A stretch of DNA of 64,000 nt from Bactericera cockerelli. Taxonomy: Eukaryota; Arthropoda; Insecta; Hemiptera; Triozidae. A program made the position numbers and the translations under genes. This document shows positions 10,201-18,013 of this stretch, piece by piece. Within the stretch, counting starts at the first letter, position 1, and every line of letters begins with the position of its first letter. The notes under the pieces were generated by a model that ran no database searches, was not told where the DNA came from, and saw nothing but the letters and a program-made list of their open reading frames with translations. The stretch covers positions 17,613,391 to 17,677,390 of the forward strand of contig CM044966.1 of assembly GCA_024516035.1 (NCBI GenBank). Direction: 5' to 3'.

Positions 10201-13200
10201 TATTTTCAATTTCTATATAAATATTCTATGTTCTACCGTTAATAAAACTTGATATCACAAATATAATATCGAGGCTTTTGCTCTCTCCCCCCAGATAGTC
10301 AAGTCCCTGCTTCAGACGGAATGCAAGTGTCATGGCGTCTCGGGTAGCTGTACCATGCGCACTTGCTGGAAGACACTCCCGCCCTTCAAACTGATAGGAG
10401 ACGCCCTCATGAAGAAGTACTGGAAAGCTAGAGGTAAGCTCCTCCCCTTTAAACTGATAGGAGACGCCCTCATGAAGAAATACTGGAAAGCTAGAGGTAA
10501 GCTCCTCCCCCTCAAACAGAAGTACTGGAAAGCTAGAGGTAAGCTCCCCCTTCAAACTGATAGGAGACGCCCTCATGAAGAAGTACAGGAAAGCTAGAGG
10601 TAAGCTCCTCCCCTTTAAACTGATAGGAGACGCCCTCATGAAGAAATACTGGAAAGCTAGAGGTAAGCTCCTCCCCCTCAAACAGAAGTACTGGAAAGCT
10701 AGAGGTAAGCTCCCCCTTCAAACTGATAGGAGACGCCCTCATGAAGAAGTACAGGAAAGCTAGAGGTAAGCTCCCCCTTCAAACTGATAGGAGACGCCTT
10801 CGTGAAGAAGTACTGGAAAGCTAGAGGTAAGCTCCTCCCCCTCTTCAAACTGATAGGAGACGCCCTCATAATGAAGTACTGGAAAGCAGGAGGTAAGCTC
10901 CTCCCCTTCAAACTGATAGGAGACGCCCTCATGAAGAAGTACTGGAAAGCTGGAGGTAAGCTCGTCATTGAAGAATTGCTTCGTAGGGTTACATTTTTTT
11001 TTGCTCAGATTTCATATTTCTGGACGTTTCATTTCCTCCTGAGCAACTTTAGTTTTGTGTCTGTCACTCCGTTTTTTTAAGACACTTTGCAGAAGCAAGC
11101 CAGCCTTCGTGGCGTAACGGTTGTGACTACTGCCCGTAGTCCAGGGAGCCTGAGTTCGATTCCCGGTCGGGGCAGACTTTTCAAACAGAAAATTCTGTCC
11201 CCTCCGAACACATGAGGTTAATGTGGCTAGCTGGTACGATTCCCCGCGATATGATGGTAAAACCCCCGTCCTGACTATCTTAAAATCAGTGAAAACGAAA
11301 TTGAATTAACTGTGAACTGATCTTAGTTGGTCTAATCGAGGTCAATGTGTTAATTGGGACTTCACTTGTTGAACTCCAACCAGTCTATAATAATAAAAAT
11401 GAGAGTTTCACAGGCTTTTATTTTTCCTTTAGATACCTTTTTTTCAGTTTTTTTATTATTTTACTGTACAAAGGTTTGTTTCACAGCCTTTTTTATGTCG
11501 TAAAATAAAACAGCTTTAGTCGCTTTTGGTCTGTGTTGTAGTTTGTCTATTCCTAGTATGGTTAATGTCCATTTTATTTATTTATTTATTTCTTACAAGG
11601 GTGGAGTATACTACTATTTCACCCAAAAAAAGTTCCAACTCAGGCAAATAATTAAAAATTAAATAGAAAAATAGTCGAACAAAAATAATAATAGAAGCAA
11701 AGTAAGAGTCAACTTCAAAACAGGACCAGGCCCAACCCCAGCTGGGCCTCTCCAAACAAAGCCCTTAAGTTGGGTTTCAAGTTTCGAGTTTTGAATTGAC
11801 CATGAAACTAGTTCTAAGGGACGCAACTCAGAACCCGGTCTTTACTTGAGGAAAAACCCAGCCAGGAACAAGTCAATCCTGCTTTAATGTTTGACACTAA
11901 AAATATAAAAATGAACACAAATGGTAAAACAAAATAAGATAAGATAAAGGAAACAAAATAAAAACTAAAAAAGAAAACATAATTATAAAATTCCTAGTAT
12001 GTTCATCCAGATGTGAATATTCGTCTATGAAATAGACGAAATTTGAGTTGGGAAACTAAGTAATCAAAATTCGAATCTTAGACATATAAAAGTGTTTCAA
12101 TAATAAAAAAAAGTAGGTACCAAATAACGCAACGTACCCAATTTTCAGAAAATTCCGATTTTTACAAGCTGAGACCTTTTTTTCTGTCACTTTGACTGGG
12201 CTACCAGTCCAATATTGTTTAATAATTTCGACCTATTCATATCCCCTCCAGGCGTCTCAGCAGTCACCATCCCCCCCTCCTCTTCCTACTCCCGCTCTCT
12301 CAAGAAGTCCCCCCTCGTCCCTGCTGCGTCGCCGCCCCCCGCCCCCGCCTCTCCCCCCCGGGGGGCGTCGGCGCCCCACCTACAGCTGGCCCTGCTCAAA
12401 AGGTCGGGCCGCAGCACGATGCGGACGCCGCGTCGCGCGGAACTCGTCTATCTGGAGTCGAGTCCGAACTATTGTGAACGGGACCTGAGCCTCGGCTCGC
12501 TGGGCACGGCGGGGAGACAGTGTAACCGGACCTCGCGAGGTGAGAGAAATGTACGGGGTGGGGCAGAATGTTCACATCCACTGAGATCATATAACATAGA
12601 AGGAACCTTACCTATAAGGGTTGGGTGGAAGAGATTGACATAGGCAATAACCCCGCCCTTTAGTTAGGACTTGTAATTTTAAATCTTTTCTATTCTTTTT
12701 CATTTTTATTGTATACTAGCCGTTTGCCCGTGCTTTGCAACGGGACTAAATTTCAAATTTACTAAGGCATGGCCGTACTGCTGGACAGCAATGTCTTTTT
12801 GAACTTTTTATAATTTTTCTGGACAAAGCGATAACGGTTTTGGGGGGGGTCAATTCTGAGACATTTTTCGCTATCTCTTACCGTTTTGGCTAAACAACTC
12901 CGGACAAACAAACATAGGTAGGTAGGTAGGTAGCCCTTTTTTTGTTTTATACAGGGTGGTCCAGAAAGTTTGCACCAAAATGATAGGGGTAATAAAAGAG
13001 ACCATTTCCAACAAAAATATTCCCGGACATTTTCCTTTATTTTTTGTCGTTTTCAAAATGGCGGCCAAAACGTGTGTTTTCAAATATTCCAACTTTGGTT
13101 TGGCTTTTGATTTTTTAATTTTTTCTGTACCACCTAGAAAAAAACGGATTGCATTTTTGAATTGAGAATAAAATTTTAATTAAAATAAGTTAAATTAACC

Positions 13201-13789
13201 CGTTCAATGTTTTAATGATCATGCTCATTTAGGCTGTCAAGGTTCTGAACGCACATATTTGAAAAACACACGTTTTGGCCGCCATTTTGAAAACGACAAA
13301 AAATATAGTAAAATGTCCGGGAATATTTTTGTTGGAAATGGTCTCATTTATTACCCCTATCATTTTGGTGCAAACTTTTTGGACCACCCTGTATAATATA
13401 GAGATATTGTTTCCATTTTTTTCATTGTTAAAATAGTTATTTGTATGTACATAGTGTCCATTTATACCTAAAAAGCGTTGTATAATAATAATAATAACGC
13501 CTAAATCCATGGATCAGTGTTTAAGAGCATTGGTTGCTGATCCCGACGTTTTGGGTTCGAATCCCGGCCGGAGCGGAAAATTTGTGACTTAATCAAACAA
13601 GTAGTTCTTAAGTAATATATTCTTTTCGTGCCCTCAGGCATGGATGGGTGTGACCTCATGTGCTGTGGGCGGGGCTACAATACTCACCAGTACAGCCGGG
13701 CCTGGAAGTGTCGCTGCAAGTTCCACTGGTGCTGCTTCGTGGAGTGCGACACGTGCACAGAGACGCTGGAGATATACACGTGTAAATAG
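6988..13789 (+). CDS. Wnt7: Wnt7-type secreted Wnt ligand, 3' part of gene (last four exons)
   Basis: Four exons join in phase (0,1,1) to give about 290 C-terminal residues of a Wnt glycoprotein, the secreted lipid-modified ligand of Frizzled/LRP receptors. Hallmarks seen: [10 protein letters not shown] with the serine (codon at 10,340) that is palmitoleoylated in Wnts, [19 protein letters not shown], and the Cys-rich end [17 protein letters not shown] then [15 protein letters not shown] and the [13 protein letters not shown] stretch favour the Wnt7 subfamily (Drosophila Wnt2). Some positions ([18 protein letters not shown]) look like Wnt2/5, so subfamily is inferred. Signal peptide and roughly the first 110 residues must lie upstream of the window. 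Odd points: a Pro/Ser-rich insertion in the linker exon, and tandem copies of exon edges in introns and after the stop. Confidence 0.9.
7287..9800 (+). repeat. Donor-edge minisatellite of the Wnt exon
   Basis: About 100 units of 22-25 bp, each of the form GGAAGGTAAGAGAGGGGTGC with GAGGA spacers, so most units repeat the exon-end/donor junction GGAAG|GTAAG. Six units are longer and contain the last coding bases of the exon (CTGATGAACCTGCATAACAA then CAAGGCGGG): near 7,965, 8,065, 8,330, 8,695, 9,597 and 9,755. The array is therefore derived from the exon's 3' edge. Long open frames through it on the minus strand (over 900 codons) are repeat artefacts. Confidence 0.92.
9801..10294. other. Intron remainder with SINE fragments
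   Basis: Contains a tRNA-like fragment at about 9,795-9,850 and a reverse family-G SINE (9,890-10,050, with polyadenylation-like tail). Ends in the polypyrimidine tract CTCTCTCCCCCCAG before the Wnt exon. Confidence 0.6.
10295..10433 (+). CDS. Wnt7: Wnt exon carrying the palmitoleoylation-site motif
   Basis: Acceptor CCCCCCAG at 10,294, donor GAG|GTAAGC at 10,434; 139 nt, phase 0 in and phase 1 out. It encodes [19 protein letters not shown] and then [20 protein letters not shown] followed by [16 protein letters not shown] is the Wnt signature, with the lipid-modified serine at 10,340-10,342. The 3' half of this exon plus the donor is tandemly repeated downstream. Confidence 0.95.
10434..10970 (+). 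repeat. Donor-edge tandem array of the Wnt CHGVSGSC exon
   Basis: About nine extra copies of the exon 3' edge and its donor (AAAGCTAGAGGTAAGCTCC). Full units are about 61-66 bp and repeat codons for [15 protein letters not shown]; short units of about 42 bp repeat only KQKYWKARG. The first extra unit is 63 nt and the second 42 nt, so the Wnt reading frame stays open across both ([20 protein letters not shown] then [14 protein letters not shown]). Frame is lost in the third. Confidence 0.92.
10971..12251. other. Wnt intron with SINE copies
   Basis: Family D SINE at 11,098-11,395 (+), family F piece at 11,480-11,570 (-), (TTTA)n near 11,570-11,595. The rest is AT-rich sequence with no exon recognised. 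Confidence 0.6.
12252..12539 (+). CDS. Wnt7: Wnt linker exon with Pro/Ser-rich insertion
   Basis: Acceptor CCCTCCAG at 12,250-12,251, donor GAG|GTGAGA at 12,540; phase 1 in, phase 1 out. It encodes [18 protein letters not shown], a Pro/Ala/Ser-rich stretch, then [11 protein letters not shown] and [20 protein letters not shown] up to CNRTSR. The LVY-SPNYC motif starts the Wnt Cys-rich C-terminal domain. NRTS is a possible N-glycosylation site. The low-complexity insertion (about 25-30 residues) is GC-rich, unlike the flanking AT-rich introns. Confidence 0.9.
12612..12910 (+). repeat. SINE family G tail and adjoining dispersed repeat
   Basis: GGGTTGGGTGGAAGAGATTG then GCAATAACCCCGCCC (family G), followed from 12,715 by the dispersed repeat beginning CTAGCCGTTTGCCCGTGCTT, also seen at 1,770-1,940. 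A short (GTAG)n run lies at 12,915-12,932. Confidence 0.65.
12949..13396. mobile_element. Mariner-like MITE with about 130 bp terminal inverted repeats
   Basis: Both ends begin TACAGGGTGGTCCA inward, flanked by TA. The arms (12,950-13,080 and 13,260-13,395) are near-perfect inverted copies; for example CGGCCAAAACGTGTGTTTTC appears reversed in the right arm. The TA target and TACAGGGTG-type ends are typical of Tc1/mariner elements. No transposase, so non-autonomous. Confidence 0.85.
13500..13590 (+). repeat. tRNA-derived SINE, family E
   Basis: tRNA-like head with AGTGTTTAAGAGCATTGGTT and GGTTCGAATCCCGGCCGGAG. A second copy lies at 62,552-62,640 (+). It sits 50 bp upstream of the last Wnt exon. 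Confidence 0.7.
13638..13789 (+). CDS. Wnt7: Wnt terminal coding exon (Cys-rich C-terminus)
   Basis: Acceptor GCCCTCAG at 13,636-13,637; phase 1 entry; stop TAG at 13,787-13,789. Encodes [20 protein letters not shown], then [20 protein letters not shown] and [14 protein letters not shown], the standard Wnt C-terminus. The second half (from the FHWCC codons to the stop) recurs about nine times in the following 2 kb. Confidence 0.95.
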
Positions 13790-15870
13790 TTGCCATGGTA
13801 ACGGGAGACATGGTTGCCATGGTAACGGGAGTACATAGTTGCCATGGTAACCTGCTAGATATGTGTCGATAGTTGCCATGGTAACCTGCAAGTTCCACTG
13901 GTGCTGCTTCGTGGAGTGTGACACGTGCACAGAGACGCTGGAGATATACACGTGTAAATAGTTGCCATGGTAACGGGAGTACATTGTTGCCATGGTAACC
14001 TGCTGAATACGTGCAGATAGTTGCCATGGTAACCTGCTAGATACGTGTAGATAGTTGCCATGGTAACCTGCTAGAACTAGATACGTGTAGATAGTTGCCA
14101 TGGTAACCTGCTAGAACTAGATACGTGTAGATAGTTGCCATGGTAACCTAATAGATACGTGTAAATAGTTGCCATAATAACGGGAGTATATAGTTGCCAT
14201 GGTAAACTGCTAGATACGTGTAGATACTTGTTATGGTAACCTGCTAGATACGAGTAGATAGTTGCCGTGGTAACCTGCTAGATACGTGTAAATAGTTGCC
14301 ATGGTAACCTGCTAGATACGTGTAGATAGTTGCCATGGTAACCTGCAAGTTCCACTGGTGCTGCTTCGTGGAGTGCGACACGTGCACAGAGGCGCTGAAG
14401 ATATACACGTGTAAATAGTTGCCATGGTAATGGGAGTACATAGTTGCCATGGTAACCTGCTAGATACGTGTAAATAGTTGCTATGGTAACGGGAGTACAT
14501 TGTTGCCATAGTAACGGGAGTAGATAGTTGCCATGGTAACCTGCTAGATACGCGTAAATAGTTGCCATGGTAACCTGCAAGTTCCACTGGTGCTGCTTCG
14601 TGGAGTGCGACACGTGCACAGAGACGCTGGAGATATACATGTGTAAATAGTTGCCATGGTAACCTGCTAGATACGTGTAAATAGTTGCCATGGTAACGGG
14701 AGTATATAGTTGCCATGACAACGGGAGTATATAGTTGCCATGCTAACCTGCTAGATACGTGTAAATAGTTGCCATTATAATGGGAGTATATAGTTGCCAT
14801 GGTAACCTGCTAGATACGTGTAAATAGTTGCCATGGTAACCTGCAAATTCCACTGGTGCTGCTTCGTGGAGTGCGACACGTGCACAGAGACCCTGGAGGT
14901 GTACACGTGTAAATAGTTGCCATGGTAACGGGAGCTATGGTTACCTGCTAAATACATGTAAATAGTTGCCATGGTAACCTGCAAGTTCCACTGGTGCTGC
15001 TTCGTGGAGTGCGACACGTGCACAGAGACGCTGGAGATATACACGTGTAAATAGTTGCCATGGTAACGGGAGTACATAGTTGCCATGGTAACCTGGTAGA
15101 TAGTTGCCATGGTAACCTGCTGGATACGTGTAAATAGTTGCCATGGTAAATTAAAATTGCTAGATACGTTTATATAGTTGCCATGATAACCTGCAAGTTC
15201 CACTGGTGCTGCTTCGTGGAGTGTGACACGTGCAGAGAGACGCTGGAGATATACACGTGTAAATAGTTGCCATGGTAACGGGAGTACATAGTTGCCATGG
15301 TAACCTGGTAGATAGTTGCCATGGTAACCTGCTAGATACGTGTAAATAGTTGCCATGGTAAATTAAAATTGCTAGATACGTTTATATAGTTGCCATGATA
15401 ACCTGCAAGTTCCACTGGTGCTGCTTCGTGGAGTGTGACACGTGCAGAGAGACGCTGGAGATATACACGTGTAAATAGTTGCCATGGTAACGGGAGTACA
15501 TAGTTGCCATGGTAACCTGCTAGATACGTGTAGATAGTTGCCATGGTAACCTGCAAGTTCCACTTCGTGCTATTTGTGGAGTGCGACACGTGCACAGAGA
15601 CGCTGGAGATATACACGTGTAAATAGTTGCCATGGTAACGGGAGTACATTGTTGCCATGGTAACGGGAGTACATTGTTGCCATGGTAACCTGCAAGTTCC
15701 ACTGGTGCTGCTTCGTGGAGTGCAACACGTGCACAGAGACGCTGGAGATATACACGTGTAAATAGTTGCCATGGTAACGGGAGTACATAGTTGCCATGGT
15801 AACCTGCTAGATACGTGTAAATAGTTGCTATGTCAACCTGCAAGTTACACGGCAGATATACACGTGTACA
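13790..15870 (+). repeat. Tandem array after the Wnt stop codon, with X-box motifs and copies of the last exon
   Basis: Built from units of about 25-37 bp (GATACGTGTAAATAGTTGCC then ATGGTAACCTGC) interspersed with about nine 75 bp copies of the Wnt coding end, from the CKFHWCC codons to the TAG stop (starts near 13,887, 14,344, 14,576, 14,842, 14,980, 15,192, 15,403, 15,552, 15,691; a remnant at 15,839). GTTGCCATGGTAAC occurs exactly about 35 times by hand count. It is probably 3' UTR or immediate 3' flank. Translations of the array are not genes. Confidence 0.92.
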
Positions 15871-15875
15871 TAGGG

Positions 15876-16035
15876 TAGTCACCGTGGCCTAGTGGACTGG
15901 CTTGCACGTACGGTGATCTGGGTTTAATTCCCGCGGGGCAAAATTTTTCTCTTTACTTGGATGTCCGGGGTCCACTTATACCTCGTGAGGTAAAATGAGG
16001 GAGTGACCACTGAGGTTTGTGAAATAAAACTGCTG
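15876..16035 (+). repeat. tRNA-derived SINE, family A
   Basis: Head GTAGTCACCGTGGCCTAGTG with B-box-like GGTTTAATTCCC, body ACTTGGATGTCCGGGGTCCA and CCTCGTGAGG. Other copies: 30,562-30,805 (+), 33,735-33,822 (-), 43,195-43,345 (-), 45,950-46,205 (-, complete), 51,640-51,800 (-), 54,660-54,815 (-), and a decayed one at 61,975-62,145 (+). Confidence 0.75.
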
Positions 16036-16075
16036 TTGAGTTTTTCTAAAAGTATTGTGATGGTACCGTATAGTC

Positions 16076-16270
16076 TGTCCCGGTAACTCAGTGGTCAAGG
16101 CGTCTGACTTGTAATCCAGAGGTCGCGGGTTCGAAACCCAGCCGGGACATGACAAGTTACCCTCTCATTCAGGATTTGACCACATAATAATACGTCTTGG
16201 GCTTACTGCTGGAATAATGGGACTCATTGGTCCTCATCGGGCAGTATAAATAAGCCGATATTATCATTAT
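16076..16270 (+). repeat. tRNA-derived SINE, family B (best-preserved head)
   Basis: GTCCCGGTAACTCAGTGGTC then GGTCGCGGGTTCGAAACCCA resembles A and B boxes of a tRNA promoter. The body and GGGCAGTATAAATAAG tail match the other family B copies. It is a SINE head rather than a functional tRNA, because the 3' half continues into the family body. Confidence 0.8.
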
Positions 16271-16318
16271 ATTTTCACTATACCAGATAAATTTTGTAAT
16301 GATTCTGTTTTGCACACT

Positions 16319-16563
16319 TTAACCTCCTGAGACCTGAAGTTCTACTGGTAGAACATTGAAATCTCCTCAATATAAACCTAGTGTCTTTAATTTTTTTACT
16401 GAACATGTTCAAAATAATGTTCTAGGAGTAGAACGCTCGGTCTTTATGCATGGAAAAAAATTCTAACCTTCAGGTCTGTATGAAGTAAAACTCAATGTTC
16501 TACAATTAAAACGTTCGGTCTATATCCAGTAAAAAGAAAAAAACACTCAGGTCTCAGGAGGAT
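16319..16563. mobile_element. MITE-like inverted-repeat element
   Basis: Begins CCTCCTGAGACCTGA and ends TCAGGTCTCAGGAGG, about 240 bp apart; the interior holds further palindromic pieces (GTTCTACTGGTAGAAC). A TTAA lies at the left border. No open frame. Confidence 0.7.
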
Positions 16564-16759
16564 AAGGTCGCTTCCCCTAATGGACACCCTGGGAAGATTC
16601 AAGTTAACCCTCCTGTCTTCAATCAAAGTCTACCTACTATAATTTGTTGATATGTAATCTATGTTAGTACCTGTTTCTACGTAAATAAAAATAAATACAT
16701 TCCAATGATTCTTCATTTTAAACACCAAACAATGAGGCCTTTTATTGTATTCGTTTTTA

Positions 16760-16845
16760 GGTATATGTAATTTTATATAAAACTAGGATTCTTAAAAAAA
16801 AAAAAAATTATATATATAAAATTACATATACCTAACATTACTTTG
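16760..16845. repeat. Inverted repeat (hairpin) of about 22 bp arms
   Basis: TAGGTATATGTAATTTTATA is followed about 50 bp later by its reverse complement TATAAAATTACATATACCTA, with an A-rich loop. No gene here. Confidence 0.75.
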
Positions 16846-17004
16846 GATTCTAATATGAACCTAATAACAAAGTATTCGTTTTTGTAAAAAATAATATCTT
16901 TTTGCTCCAATTTTTTTGTTGTTTTTCTGACATCATCATCATTTAGTGGCATCATCGTGTTCGATGGTCGCCAAAACTTGAAATTTTCATCAAGTTTATT
17001 CAGT

Positions 17005-17440
17005 GGAACCTGGATATAATGAACTAATGGATATAATAGAAACCTCTTTTTAATAGAGAAAATCTCAGGTCCCTGCGTCACCTGTTTATGTGTAATAGAG
17101 AACTGTATAATAGAAACCTCTTTTGAATAGAGAAAATCTTAGGTTCCTGCGTCACCTGTTTATGTGTAATAGAGAACTGGCTATATTGGAAACCTCTTTT
17201 TAATAGAGAAAATCTCAGGTCCCTGCGTCACCTGTTTATGTGTAATAGAGAACTGGCTATATTAGAAACCTCTTTATAAAAGAGAAAATCTCAGGTCCCT
17301 GCGTCACCTGTTTATGTGTAATAGAGAACCGACTATATTAGAAACCTCTTTATAATAGAGAAAATCTCAGGTCCTTGCGTTACCTGTTTATGTGTAATAG
17401 AGCACTGACTTTATTAGAAACCTCTGTATAATAGAATTTT
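17005..17440. repeat. Minisatellite, about 75 bp unit, 5-6 copies
   Basis: Units carry GAAACCTCTTTTTAATAGAG, AAAATCTCAGGTCCCTGCGT, CACCTGTTTATGTGTAATAG. They lie between the Wnt 3' array and the helicase stop codon. A weakly similar pattern in reverse sense occurs at 62,150-62,400. Confidence 0.8.
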
Positions 17441-17787
17441 TGCTCTTTCCCTTGGGTTCTATTAATACCAGGTTCTACTATACAAGGAGGCTAAAAATTA
17501 ACAATGTTTTTCTTATATTTCTAAAACTAAACGTAACAAGTGTCTTAAAATAAATCTATCACAAATTCTGAAAAGATAAACTACTTTCAATATCTTTTGA
17601 TAACAACGAAAGTAATACAGATAAAAAAAAAAATCAAACCACTTTGAATTGGATTGCTAAGGTTACAGTCGTTAAGGCGTCTGACTAGTAATCCAGTGAG
17701 TGGTTGTGGGTTCGAAACCCAGCTATTTGGGCATTCGAAGGTCGTCTGGTCTAGATGCTCTGTCCATCAGTTTGGGCCTCGCCTCGT

Positions 17788-18013
17788 CTACCTCTCGGCC
17801 TGTTGGCTGGGGGGAGGAGGCCGGTGCTCGTCAATGCGGCCGCTGTAGTGCGCGAACAGGGGCGCCAGACTGTCTAGCAGCGCGTCCCAGTAGCGGTCCA
17901 GCGCCTCGTAGGTCTCTATGTTGGGCGGGGCTAGGGGGTGGCCCTGGTGGGAGATGAAGAAGAGGGAGAGGCGGGAGATCATGTCGCGCATGCGCAGCAG
18001 CAGTAGGGCTTGG
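17788..18013 (-). CDS. DHX30: DHX30 exon 23: C-terminus and stop
   Basis: Acceptor TCTGTTCCCAG, phase 2 in; TAG stop ends at 17,788. Encodes [40 protein letters not shown] and [20 protein letters not shown], ending [10 protein letters not shown]. Three partial copies of its first half, each with an acceptor, precede it in the transcript; only this copy continues past EAL into coding sequence. Confidence 0.88.

Noticed and set aside
6988..13789. Assignment as Wnt2 or Wnt5 instead of Wnt7
   Set aside because: GSLGTAGR and RGMDGC fit those subfamilies, but [19 protein letters not shown] and the [13 protein letters not shown] segment fit Wnt7 better. A tree would settle it; I left the confidence below certainty.
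16076..16150. Possible functional tRNA gene
   Set aside because: A and B box-like sequences exist, but the sequence continues into a SINE body shared by several copies, and I cannot fold a full cloverleaf with a proper 3' acceptor arm. The same holds for the heads at 47, 1,478, 13,500, 30,562, 46,120 and 62,552.
17654..17957. Two plus-strand frames overlapping the end of DHX30
   Set aside because: They are antisense to exon 23 and share its GC-rich codons; no homology recognised.
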